From Eikenella corrodens (lineage in GTDB: Bacteria; Pseudomonadota; Gammaproteobacteria; Burkholderiales; Neisseriaceae): DNA of 64,000 nt. The stretch is from assembly GCF_900187105.1 (NCBI RefSeq), contig NZ_LT906482.1, positions 1,674,001-1,738,000 of the forward strand, given 5' to 3'. The notes beneath the pieces were generated by a model, which saw only the letters and a list, made by a program, of their open reading frames with translations, made no database searches and had not been told where the DNA came from. The position numbers and the translations under genes were made by a program. Every line of letters begins with the position of its first letter. Positions within the stretch are counted from its first letter, which is position 1. Positions 9,262-17,475 of the stretch are shown here, in pieces.

Positions 9262-9798
9262 ATGAGCAATATCCGCCCTTATTTGGATACCGTGCCGCAG
9301 GTGCATGGCAGTTGTTATCTCGATCCGCTGTGCTTGGTGGCGGGGGATGTGGTGTTGGCCGAGGAGGTGTCGGTATGGCCGTTTGCCGTATTGCGCGGGG
9401 ATGTGAACAGCATCCGTGTGGGGCGGGGCAGCAATATTCAAGATCATGTGATGCTGCATGTGAGCCACAAAACGGACAGCAAGCCGGAGGGTTCGCCGCT
9501 GATCATCGGCGAGGATTGCACCATCGGCCATCATGTTACGCTGCACGGCTGCACCGTTGGCAACCGCGTGTTGGTGGGAATGGGCAGTATTGTGTTGGAT
9601 GATGCGGTGATTGAAGATGATGTGATGATTGGGGCGGGTAGCTTGGTGCCGCCGCGCAAACGGCTGGAAAGCGGCTATTTGTATGTGGGTTCGCCGGTGA
9701 AACAAGTGCGGCAGCTTACGGCGGAGGAGCTGGCGTTTCTGCCGTATTCGGCGGCGCATTATGTGCGGGTGGCAGAGGGGCATAAGGCGGGCAGCTGA
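9262..9798 (+). CDS. gamma-class carbonic anhydrase-like hexapeptide protein (YrdA/PaaY type)
   Basis: 178 residues from ATG 9262, preceded by a strong AAGGAG. The sequence is a left-handed beta-helix of hexapeptide repeats (VVLAEEVSVWPFAVLRGDVNSIRVGRGSNIQDH). Metal-ligand histidines of the gamma carbonic anhydrase fold are in place (QDHVMLHVSH and IGHHVTLHG). Family members are cytosolic trimers; some hydrate CO2, for others the substrate is unknown. A C-terminal helix closes the helix. The frame extends ten codons upstream, but the Shine-Dalgarno sequence fixes this start. Confidence 0.9.
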   Translation: MSNIRPYLDTVPQVHGSCYLDPLCLVAGDVVLAEEVSVWPFAVLRGDVNSIRVGRGSNIQDHVMLHVSHKTDSKPEGSPLIIGEDCTIGHHVTLHGCTVGNRVLVGMGSIVLDDAVIEDDVMIGAGSLVPPRKRLESGYLYVGSPVKQVRQLTAEELAFLPYSAAHYVRVAEGHKAGS

Positions 9799-9860
9799 TG
9801 TTAGCTTCACAGTAACTTGTCTTCTTCGGCCGCTTCATTTTCATTTTGCGGAAGTATGGC

Positions 9861-9898
9861 TTTCAGGTAGCCTGCTGTGCCGTAGAGGCTACCTGAAA
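9861..9898. terminator. inverted eikDUS pair after the carbonic anhydrase gene
   Basis: TTTCAGGTAGCC and GGCTACCTGAAA arms around 14 bases, 62 bases after the stop. Confidence 0.65.
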
Positions 9899-9956
9899 AT
9901 CATTGTGCTATTGTTTAAAATATTTGTTTGTATTCAATTGGATGAAAGGAAAAGTC

Positions 9957-10145
9957 ATGAAAGCAACATATCGTTTGGCCGCTGCGGCGGTGTTGGCTGT
10001 CCTGTTGTCGGCTTGTGGCGTCGGGGTGGGAGTGAGTGGCGGTAACGGCCACGTGGGTGCGCGCGGCTCGGTGGATTTGGGCAACGGCAATAGCAGTGTG
10101 ACGCCTTATGGCAAAGTGGGCGTGGGGGTGGAAATAACACGTTAG
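9957..10145 (+). CDS. very small glycine-rich lipoprotein
   Basis: 62 residues from ATG 9957, with AAAGGAAA upstream. A charged start (MKATYR), a hydrophobic stretch and lipobox LLSAC predict cleavage at Cys about residue 19, leaving a mature peptide of about 44 residues built of G, V, S and N (GVGVGVSGGNGHVGARGS). Too short for a known domain; it resembles small Gly-rich lipoproteins of unknown role in Neisseriaceae. eikDUS lie on both sides and it seems transcribed alone. Confidence 0.7.
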   Translation: MKATYRLAAAAVLAVLLSACGVGVGVSGGNGHVGARGSVDLGNGNSSVTPYGKVGVGVEITR

Positions 10146-10294
10146 GCGTGGCTACCTGAAAGCCCTGCTTCAAGCAAGCTAAAATGCGCCCTTTGTCGCA
10201 AATGTGAGTTTCGGTATATTGCCGTTGTGTTATTTGAAATATTTTCAGGTAGCCTTTGCTGCCAGATTGTGTTCAATCCATGACAAGGAACATC

Positions 10295-11035
10295 ATGAAA
10301 AAACACCTGCTCGTCATCCTGCTGGCGCTGGCTGCCCCCGCCACCTTGGCCGCGCCTTATCAGCCGCTGAACTTGCAAAGCTTGGTGAGTGGCAGCCCCG
10401 AGCATCCGCCGATTAATGTGAATATGCCTGCCGTGCAGCGTGCGTTCGATAATTTGGCCGCACACGCGGCGGAATACCCCGTGCAGTTCGACAACGATGC
10501 CGACCGCCGCCGCGCCATCGCCGATTTGCAGCCTTTGGGCGTGCTGCTCGACAGCCTCGTGCAAAACAACACGCCGCGTGCCGGTGCCGCGCCCAGCCAA
10601 GGGTACTTGGTGCTCCTGCAAATGCGCGCCCGCCTCAACTGGATGGGGCACAACCTCGACCAGGCAGGCTATGCCGAACGCGCCGAAGCCGACTACGCCC
10701 GCCTGCTTGCCCTCGCTCCGGCCGCCGCCAAACCCGCCGTGCAGGGCGAATTCGGTAATTTCCTCGCTTCCAGCGCCCGCATGGAACGCGCCATCCCCAT
10801 GCTGCACGCCGCCTACCAAGCCGGTCATCAAGAAAGCGGCCGGGATTTGGCCACTGCTCTTTTAACGCAAAATAAACGCAGCGAAGCCCTGCCGCTGCTG
10901 CGCGAATATGTGCGCAACTTCCCGCAAGACCAAAAAGGCCGGGCCATCCTCAATGCGGTGGAACAGGGCAGGGTGGAAACGCACGCGGTGTATCCAAGCC
11001 ATTTGCAGCGCATGCCTAAGCAGCATCGGCATTAA
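10295..11035 (+). CDS. exported TPR-like protein of unknown function
   Basis: 246 residues from ATG 10295, with AAGGAA upstream. A clear signal peptide (MKKHLLVILLALAAPATLA) precedes a mature part of paired amphipathic helices rich in Ala (AGYAERAEADYARLLALAP, REYVRNFPQDQKGRAILNAVEQG) that resemble tetratricopeptide repeats. Probably a periplasmic scaffold protein. The frame has an upstream ATG at 10256, but the signal peptide and ribosome-binding site favour 10295. No neighbour suggests a partner. Confidence 0.75.
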   Translation: MKKHLLVILLALAAPATLAAPYQPLNLQSLVSGSPEHPPINVNMPAVQRAFDNLAAHAAEYPVQFDNDADRRRAIADLQPLGVLLDSLVQNNTPRAGAAPSQGYLVLLQMRARLNWMGHNLDQAGYAERAEADYARLLALAPAAAKPAVQGEFGNFLASSARMERAIPMLHAAYQAGHQESGRDLATALLTQNKRSEALPLLREYVRNFPQDQKGRAILNAVEQGRVETHAVYPSHLQRMPKQHRH

Positions 11036-11058
11036 AATTGCATTGGGATTACATGCCA

Positions 11059-11093
11059 AACAGGCTACCTGAAAATCTTCAGGTAGCCTGTTT
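11059..11093. terminator. inverted eikDUS pair before nnrE
   Basis: ACAGGCTACCTGAA and TTCAGGTAGCCTGT arms with a short loop, ending the TPR-like gene. Confidence 0.75.
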
Positions 11094-11140
11094 GCCGAGA
11101 AGGGCATAGAATTTTGCCCACCCCAACACAGGAGAACACC

Positions 11141-11782
11141 ATGCCGCAGAGTCCCCCGAAAATCTACACCGCCGCCCAGATGCGCGAGCGCGAACAGGCT
11201 GCTGTGGCGGCCGGCACCAGCTTTTTGCAGCTGATGGAAAATGCCGGGCAGGCCGCCGCTGCCGATTTGCTGCGCCGGTTTCCCATACCCGGCCGCGCCC
11301 TCTTGGTGTGCGGCAAAGGCAATAACGGCGGCGATGCGCTGGTGATTGCCCGCGTGTTGCAGCAGCACGGCTGGCAGGCCGATATTGTGCTGCTCTTGGG
11401 TACGGTACTGTCGGATTTGGCCGAAGCCAACCGCCAACGACTTCAGGGGGTGGATGGTATCCGCTTCCTGCCGGTTGAGGCACTGCCTGCCGCGCTGGAG
11501 CAAGGCTACGGCCTGATTATCGACGGCATTTTCGGTACCGGTTTTTCAGGTAGCCTGCCTCCCGAGGCCGCCGAAAGCTGTCGTCTGCTCAACCGCGCTG
11601 CCGGCTGCAAAGTGGCGCTCGATATCCCCACCGGCCTCAATGGCGACACCGGAGAAGCCGCCGCCGACACCTTCCGCGCCAACCTCACCTACGCCTTCGC
11701 TGCGCTCAAACCCGCCCACGCCGGTCCCGCCGCACAGCAGTGGTGCGGCGAGATTGTGTGTTTGGATATCGGGATCGATTAG
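11141..11782 (+). CDS. nnrE: NAD(P)H-hydrate epimerase
   Basis: 213 residues from ATG 11141 with AGGAGA upstream. YjeF N-terminal domain: Rossmann-like fold with MENAGQAAA, VCGKGNNGGDALVIARVL and DGIFGTGFSG plus VALDIPTGLNGDTG. It epimerises the damaged cofactors NADHX and NADPHX. The dehydratase domain (NnrD) that is fused in many bacteria is absent, so it must be encoded elsewhere. An in-frame eikDUS at about 11547-11558 encodes part of the FSGSL stretch next to the phosphate-binding loop. Confidence 0.93.
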   Translation: MPQSPPKIYTAAQMREREQAAVAAGTSFLQLMENAGQAAAADLLRRFPIPGRALLVCGKGNNGGDALVIARVLQQHGWQADIVLLLGTVLSDLAEANRQRLQGVDGIRFLPVEALPAALEQGYGLIIDGIFGTGFSGSLPPEAAESCRLLNRAAGCKVALDIPTGLNGDTGEAAADTFRANLTYAFAALKPAHAGPAAQQWCGEIVCLDIGID

Positions 11783-11859
11783 GCAAGAGGGCGAAATGCT
11801 CAAGCGGAGGAAGGCTACCTGAAAGGCCAGCCTCAACCAGATTAAAAACCGTTCTGCAT

Positions 11860-12864
11860 TTAAAACGTATAGCCGGTTTGCAGCTCTTCGTCGCCTACCA
11901 ACTCGAGCAAGAGCGCATAGAGCGGGGCGAGTTCGCGGTAGCGGCGGGCGGTACGGCGCAAATAGTTGAGGAAGCGGGGGATTTCGGGGCGGTATTTGCC
12001 TTTGCCGTCGCGGTGCCACAGGCGGGCGAAAATGCCGGCCACTTTCAAGTGCCGCTGCACGCCCATCCATTCGAAATCGCGGTAGAAACGGTCGAAATCG
12101 GCAGGTACGGGCAGGCCGGCGGCACGGGCTTTTTCCCAGTAGCGCACGGCCAGGTCGATTACAAACTCTTCTTCCCATTCGATAAATGCGTCACGCAGGA
12201 GGGAGACCAGATCGTAAGTAATCGGGCCGTAGAGCGCGTCTTGGAAATCCAGCACGCCGGGGCGGCCCGGGGTGAGCATCAGGTTGCGTACGATGAAATC
12301 GCGATGCACATACACTTGCGGCTGGGCGGTAAGCACGGGCAGGAGGGTGTCGAGCGTTTGCTGCCACAGCTGTTGCTGTTTGAAGTTCAAGCTTTTGCCC
12401 AGCTCTTTGGCCATAAACCAATCGGGGAACAGCTGCATTTCCCGGCGCATCACGGCTTCGTCGTATTCAGGTAGTACGCCGGGGCGGCTGGATTTTTGCA
12501 GTTCAATCAGCGTGTCGAGCGCATCCAAAAGCAGGGCGCGTTGCACTTCGGGGCGGGTGTCGTGTTCCAGTGCGGCCAAGTAGGGCACTTTGCCGAAGTC
12601 TTCCAAGGCGGCGAAACCGTGTTCGATATCGTGATGGAACACTTGCGGCACGTGCACGGCGGCAAAAATCTCGCGCACGCGCAAATAAGGCTCGATGCTC
12701 ATTTTGTCGGGTGGTGCGTCCATGCAGACCACGCTCTCGCCGTTTTCGAATACGGCGCGGAAATAGCGGCGGAAATCGGCATCCGCTGCGGCGAAGGAAA
12801 GGGTGAAACTCCGCTGCGGATAACGTTTCTGCAGCCAGTTTTGCAATTCTTTTTCTCGTTCCAT
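11860..12864 (-). CDS. amgK: cell-wall amino sugar kinase of the aminoglycoside phosphotransferase fold
   Basis: 334 residues. APH-type kinase: catalytic loop VYVHRDFIVRNLML (Asp and Asn) and metal-binding DFQDALYGPITYDL. AmgK phosphorylates N-acetylmuramate and N-acetylglucosamine at the anomeric carbon in the cell-wall recycling route that bypasses de novo UDP-MurNAc synthesis. Its divergent position next to lptD-surA is the classical neighbourhood of this gene in Pseudomonas and Neisseria. The usual partner nucleotidyltransferase gene murU is not adjacent here. nagZ and mpl, also recycling genes, occur later in the window. Confidence 0.85.
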   Translation of the reverse strand: MEREKELQNWLQKRYPQRSFTLSFAAADADFRRYFRAVFENGESVVCMDAPPDKMSIEPYLRVREIFAAVHVPQVFHHDIEHGFAALEDFGKVPYLAALEHDTRPEVQRALLLDALDTLIELQKSSRPGVLPEYDEAVMRREMQLFPDWFMAKELGKSLNFKQQQLWQQTLDTLLPVLTAQPQVYVHRDFIVRNLMLTPGRPGVLDFQDALYGPITYDLVSLLRDAFIEWEEEFVIDLAVRYWEKARAAGLPVPADFDRFYRDFEWMGVQRHLKVAGIFARLWHRDGKGKYRPEIPRFLNYLRRTARRYRELAPLYALLLELVGDEELQTGYTF

Positions 12865-12874
12865 GATGTTTTTC

Positions 12875-12902
12875 GGGTTAAAATATGCGCCATTTTAAAC
12901 CC
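12875..12902. promoter_or_regulatory. palindrome across the lptD start, between amgK and lptD
   Basis: GGGTTAAAAT and ATTTTAAACCC flank ATGCGCC, and the lptD start codon lies in the centre. Position in a 20-bp divergent gap suggests a shared operator or overlapping -10 boxes. Confidence 0.35.
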
Positions 12903-15236
12903 GCTGTGAAAAATTGGGGTGATTCTTTGTCTTGCTTTTTCCGATTGAGCCCGATGGCGGCCGCTGTGTTGGCCGGTTTGAGCCTGCCGGCTCTGCTGCA
13001 GGCCGAGCCGTTGTCGCTGGCGGCAGAGGGCGGTGCGGCCTGCCACCGGCCGGACGCGCCCAAACAGATGATTGCGCCGGTGAAAACCAGCGGCGAAGGC
13101 GCATTGGCCGAAGGTGCCACCCGCGTGAATGCCGACCGTGTGATCGGTCAGAGCGATGTGCGCGTACGTGCCGAGGGCGATGTGGTGGTGGAGCGTGGCA
13201 ACCAGGTGCTTAATGCGCAATGGATTGACTACAATCAGCCGCAAGATACCGTGCAGGCTGGCGACCGCTTCACCTTGGAGCAGAGCGGCGGGCGCGTGAG
13301 CGGCGAGAGCCTGCGTTATAAGATGGACACCCGCCAGGGTGAGGCCACCAATGCCCGCTTTGAAGCCGAAAGCAGCAGCGGCCGCCGCCTGCAGGGTACC
13401 AGCCAAACCCTGCGTATGGACGGCGAAAACCGTTATCGACTGGAAAACGGCCGCTTCAACACGTGTAATCCGGGCGATGAGAGCTGGTATATCCGTGCCA
13501 AAAGCATTGAAGCGGACTACGAGCGCAATGTCGGCGTGGCGCGCAATGCCTCGCTGGTGGTGGGTGGTGTGCCGCTGTTTTACACGCCGTGGATTGATTT
13601 TCCGCTCAACGGCAACCGCAAAAGCGGCTTTTTAGTGCCCACCTTTAAAGCCGGCTCCGATGGTGTGGAAATCACTACCCCCTATTATTTCAACTTAGCT
13701 CCAAGCTACGACTTCACGCTCACCCCCAAGCTCTATAGCCGGCGTGGCCTGCAGCTGGCCGGTCAGTTCCGCTATCTGCAGCCCAAATACCAGGGCGACA
13801 TCAGCTTGGCCGTGCTGCCCGCAGACCAACTCAGCCAACACGACACCCGCAGCAAAATCGATTGGGACCACCAACACCAATTCAGCCGCACCCTCAGCGG
13901 TGGTGTGGATTTCCACCAAGTATCCGATGACGACTACTACCGCGATTTCTACAACCGCACCGACATCGCCGCCAATGTCAACCTCAACCGACAGCTGTGG
14001 CTGCGCCACCAAACCGAATTGTGGACCGGCCGCTTCGACAGCTATGCCACCGTGCAGAAATACCAAACCCTGGCCAATGCCGACGGCTACAAAGGCGACC
14101 AACCTTATTCCCTGTTGCCGCGCCTAAGCAGCCAATGGCAGAAGCGTTTCGGTATCGTCAACTTCCAAATGTTTGGCCAATACAGCAACTTCCGCCACGA
14201 TAGCAAACAGGAAGGCAGCCGTTTGGTGCTTAACCCCAGTGTAAGCGCGGAATTCAACCGCAGCTGGGGCTATGTCCGACCCAAGCTTGGCTTGCACGCC
14301 ACTTATTACAACCTAGACAGCCATAACGGCGCGCAGGCACACAATTTCAGCCGTATATTGCCCACCTTCAGTGTGGATAGCGGCATGGTGTTTGAGCGGC
14401 CAGCCAGCTGGCAGGGGCGTGATTATGTGCAAACCTTAGAGCCGCGCCTGTTCTACACCTACATCCCCACCAAGCAGCAAAACGATATTCCGCTGTTCGA
14501 TACTGCCGAAAACAGTTTCAATTACAGCCAACTATTCCGCGAGAACCGTTTCTCCGGCCACGACCGCATCAACGCTGCCAACTTCCTCACCATGGCGGTG
14601 CAAACCCGCCTGTATGATGCCCGGAATGGCGCAGAGCGTTTCTCCGCCGGCCTTGGCCAGCGCCTGTATTTCACTCGTGACGACGTATTGCTTGATGGCA
14701 GCCGTGTGCAGCGGCGCAGCGGCCATTCCGATTTGCTGGCCTTTGCCGACGGCCGGGTAAACGACAATATCTGGCTGAACAGCGAAGTGCACTACGACAC
14801 CAGCCAAAATGCCGCGGCCAAATATCATTTCGGCCTGCGCTACAGCCCTGAGCCCGGCAAAACCGTGGGTGCGCGCTATCAATATCGCCGCCATGGCGAA
14901 ATTTACGATGACATGTACGGCAAAGTACGCCGGGCCGACGTGTATTTCCAATGGCCGGTGAGCCGCAATCTTTATCTGGTGGGCCGCCACAGCTATTCCT
15001 TCAGCGAACATAAGCCGGTGGAACACCTTTTGGGCATGGAGTACATCAGCGGCTGCGGCTGCTGGAGCCTGAGCGCCGTCGGCCAGCATTATGTGAACGG
15101 CGTGAATTCCAGCAAAAATGCCTTCTTCCTCCAGCTGCGCCTGCGCGACTTGAGCAGCTTGGGCAACAATCCTTTTGAACAAATCCGCCAGTCTATTCCT
15201 GGCTACACCAACATTGATGAGGTAATGCGTAAATGA
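12885..15236 (+). CDS. lptD: LPS assembly outer membrane protein LptD
   Basis: 783 residues. Beta-barrel translocon that inserts lipooligosaccharide into the outer leaflet together with LptE. A signal peptide ends near AEPLS (residue 40). An OstA/LptA-like jelly-roll follows (GDVVVERGNQVLNAQWIDYNQPQDTVQ), then the large barrel domain with the conserved GVPLFYTPWIDFPL segment. Cys53, Cys194, Cys724 and Cys726 are placed as in the E. coli four-cysteine disulfide pattern. ATG 12885 lacks a clear ribosome-binding site. The stop overlaps the surA start, so the two genes are coupled. Confidence 0.96.
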   Translation: MRHFKPAVKNWGDSLSCFFRLSPMAAAVLAGLSLPALLQAEPLSLAAEGGAACHRPDAPKQMIAPVKTSGEGALAEGATRVNADRVIGQSDVRVRAEGDVVVERGNQVLNAQWIDYNQPQDTVQAGDRFTLEQSGGRVSGESLRYKMDTRQGEATNARFEAESSSGRRLQGTSQTLRMDGENRYRLENGRFNTCNPGDESWYIRAKSIEADYERNVGVARNASLVVGGVPLFYTPWIDFPLNGNRKSGFLVPTFKAGSDGVEITTPYYFNLAPSYDFTLTPKLYSRRGLQLAGQFRYLQPKYQGDISLAVLPADQLSQHDTRSKIDWDHQHQFSRTLSGGVDFHQVSDDDYYRDFYNRTDIAANVNLNRQLWLRHQTELWTGRFDSYATVQKYQTLANADGYKGDQPYSLLPRLSSQWQKRFGIVNFQMFGQYSNFRHDSKQEGSRLVLNPSVSAEFNRSWGYVRPKLGLHATYYNLDSHNGAQAHNFSRILPTFSVDSGMVFERPASWQGRDYVQTLEPRLFYTYIPTKQQNDIPLFDTAENSFNYSQLFRENRFSGHDRINAANFLTMAVQTRLYDARNGAERFSAGLGQRLYFTRDDVLLDGSRVQRRSGHSDLLAFADGRVNDNIWLNSEVHYDTSQNAAAKYHFGLRYSPEPGKTVGARYQYRRHGEIYDDMYGKVRRADVYFQWPVSRNLYLVGRHSYSFSEHKPVEHLLGMEYISGCGCWSLSAVGQHYVNGVNSSKNAFFLQLRLRDLSSLGNNPFEQIRQSIPGYTNIDEVMRK

Positions 15237-16186
15237 AAATGAAAACTTTGGTTTTGGCGCTGGGCATGAGCCTGGCTTTTCAGGTAGCCTCGGCCAACAC
15301 CGTGCGGTCGGTAGACAACATCGTGGCCGTGGTGGAGAACGAAGTCATCACCCAGCGCGAGCTTGATCAGGCCGTGGCCCACACTCGCAGCCAAATGCCG
15401 CGCGGCACGCAAGTATCCGAGCAGGAATTGCAGCGGCAAACTCTGATGCAGCTGGTGAACCAATCACTTTTGGTGCAGGCCGGCCGGCGCAACAATATCC
15501 AAGTGCCGGATGCCGAAGTGGAAGCCGAAATTGCCCGTATCGCCGCTTCCCGCCGCCAAAGCCTGGCTCAGTTTGAAGCTGCCCAAGCCCGCTTCGGTAT
15601 CGACAAAACCGCCCTGCGCCGCCAAGTGCGCGACAGCATGATTGCTCAACGCGTGCAGCAGGGGCAGACTGCCGGCGAGGCCAAAGTGAGCGAAGACGAA
15701 ATCAATGCCGCCATCGCCCGAGCCCGTGCCCAAGGCATTACCCTGCCGCAGGCCACACCCAAAACCCAATACCATGCCCAGCATATTTTGATTGCCAGCC
15801 AAGGCGAGCGTGCCCAGCGGCTGGCGCAACGCCTGGCGCAAAATGCCCAACGCGGCGCCGATTTTTCCGCCCTGGCGCGTCAGTATTCGCAAGACGGCAG
15901 TGCTGCCAATGGCGGTGATTTGGGCTGGCTCTCCGAAGGCGAAACCGTGCCCGAGTTCGAACGTGCCATGCGCGGTTTGAAACCCGGTCAGGTGAGCGCA
16001 CCGGTACACACCCAGTTCGGCTGGCACGTGATCCGCCTGGTGGAAGCCCGCACGCCGAACACGCCCGATGCCCGCATCCGCGCCGGCGTACACGATGCCA
16101 TCGCTGCCCAAAAAACCCAAGCCGCCATGCAGAGCCTGCTCCAGCAGCTGCATCAAAACAGCTTTATTTCCATTCGGATGCAGTAG
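15233..16186 (+). CDS. surA: periplasmic chaperone and parvulin isomerase SurA
   Basis: 317 residues; ATG overlaps the lptD stop by four bases (ATGA), implying translational coupling. Signal peptide MKMKTLVLALGMSLAFQVASA, a SurA N-terminal helical domain (VDNIVAVVENEVITQREL) and one PpiC/parvulin domain (YHAQHILIAS to FGWHVIRLVEARTP). E. coli SurA has two parvulin domains; the single domain is normal for Neisseriaceae. It escorts outer membrane proteins such as LptD. The FQVA of the signal peptide is encoded by an eikDUS at about 15277-15288. Confidence 0.93.
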   Translation: MKMKTLVLALGMSLAFQVASANTVRSVDNIVAVVENEVITQRELDQAVAHTRSQMPRGTQVSEQELQRQTLMQLVNQSLLVQAGRRNNIQVPDAEVEAEIARIAASRRQSLAQFEAAQARFGIDKTALRRQVRDSMIAQRVQQGQTAGEAKVSEDEINAAIARARAQGITLPQATPKTQYHAQHILIASQGERAQRLAQRLAQNAQRGADFSALARQYSQDGSAANGGDLGWLSEGETVPEFERAMRGLKPGQVSAPVHTQFGWHVIRLVEARTPNTPDARIRAGVHDAIAAQKTQAAMQSLLQQLHQNSFISIRMQ

Positions 16187-16237
16187 GCGGATTGGCCGTA
16201 GGGGATGATTGGCCTATCCTTTGCGGCCAATTTACAG

Positions 16238-16260
16238 GCTACCTGAAAGTTTCAGGTAGC
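16238..16260. terminator. short eikDUS hairpin after surA
   Basis: GCTACCTGAAA, one base, TTTCAGGTAGC: 11-bp arms directly after the lptD-surA operon. Confidence 0.65.
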
Positions 16261-16321
16261 ATCAGGTTTGGCTAAAGCTTGCTGCTACAAATTGGCGTGC
16301 ATTTGCCAACGCCACTCTTAT

Positions 16322-16350
16322 TTTCAGGTAGCCTTCAAGGCTACCTGAAA
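16322..16350. terminator. second eikDUS hairpin before alr, opposite orientation
   Basis: TTTCAGGTAGCCTT, CA, AGGCTACCTGAAA. With 16238-16260 it gives two hairpins of opposite arm order within 115 bases. Confidence 0.6.
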
Positions 16351-16394
16351 CCCGTAAACCCAAGTAACAAAAGCTAATATAGAAGAGAATCATC

Positions 16395-17450
16395 ATGCGC
16401 CCGCTCACCGCCACCATCCGCCTCAGCCACCTGCGCCACAACTACCAACTGCTCAAACGCCTGCACGGCAACAAAATGCTCGCCGTGGTGAAAGCCGATG
16501 CCTACGGCCACGGCGCCGTGCGCTGCGCCCGTGCGCTGGCCGATTTGGCCGACGGTTTCGCCGTGGCCACGCTGGATGAGGGCATCGAACTGCGCCAAGC
16601 CGGCGTCAGCGCGCCCATCGTGATGCTCGAAGGCGTGTTTGAGCCCGCCGAATACGCCGCGGTAGACGAATACCGCCTGTGGCCGGGCGTACAAAACCAA
16701 TGGCAGCTCGAAAGCCTGCTGGCACACCGCTGGCGCGAGCCGGTAACCGTTTGGCTGAAAATGGATTCCGGCATGCACCGCGTGGGCTTCTTCCCGCAAA
16801 ACTTCGCCCCCGCCCACCAAGCCCTGCGCCAAAGCCCGCAGGTGGCGCATATTGTGAACATGACCCACTTCGCCCGCGCCGACGAGCCGGAACAAGCGAT
16901 GACCACCGCCCAGCTGGCCGCCTTCGACACCGCCGTGGCCGGCTTGTCCGGCGCACAGAGCCTCGCCAACTCCGCCGCCATCATCGCCCACCCCGCCGCC
17001 CGACGCGACTGGGGGCGCGCCGGCATCGCCCTCTACGGCATCGAACCCTTCCCCGGCGCCTGCCCCGAGCTCAAACCCGTGATGCGCCTCACCAGCCGCA
17101 TCTTTGCAGAACGTACCCTCCAGCCCGGCGAGCCGGTCGGCTACGGCGCATCCTTCATCACCGAACGCTCCACCCGCATCGGCATTGCTGCCTGCGGTTA
17201 TGCCGACGGCTACCCCCGCACCGCACAAAACGGCTGCCCGCTCACCGTAAACGGCCAGCCCAGCCGCCTCATCGGCCGCGTGAGCATGGATATGCTCGCC
17301 GTCGAGCTCGACCACCACCAAGGCGTGGGCAGCGAGGTGGAGCTGTGGGGCGACGCCGTTTCCGTAGCCACCGTGGCCCAATCTGCTGGGACGATTTCCT
17401 ACGAGCTGCTGTGCCATATCAAGCGGGCCCATTATGTGTATCAAGATTGA
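16395..17450 (+). CDS. alr: alanine racemase
   Basis: 351 residues. PLP enzyme that makes D-alanine for peptidoglycan. The PLP lysine is Lys33 in VVKADAYGHG. The C-terminal beta domain carries the catalytic tyrosine in GEPVGYGASF and the RVSMDMLAVEL motif. Length and start (ATG 16395, AGAAGAGAATC upstream) fit the family. The gene is very GC-rich. An eikDUS separates it from the HEAT-repeat gene. Confidence 0.95.
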   Translation: MRPLTATIRLSHLRHNYQLLKRLHGNKMLAVVKADAYGHGAVRCARALADLADGFAVATLDEGIELRQAGVSAPIVMLEGVFEPAEYAAVDEYRLWPGVQNQWQLESLLAHRWREPVTVWLKMDSGMHRVGFFPQNFAPAHQALRQSPQVAHIVNMTHFARADEPEQAMTTAQLAAFDTAVAGLSGAQSLANSAAIIAHPAARRDWGRAGIALYGIEPFPGACPELKPVMRLTSRIFAERTLQPGEPVGYGASFITERSTRIGIAACGYADGYPRTAQNGCPLTVNGQPSRLIGRVSMDMLAVELDHHQGVGSEVELWGDAVSVATVAQSAGTISYELLCHIKRAHYVYQD

Positions 17451-17475
17451 GCAATGGCTTAAGGCTACCTGAAAT

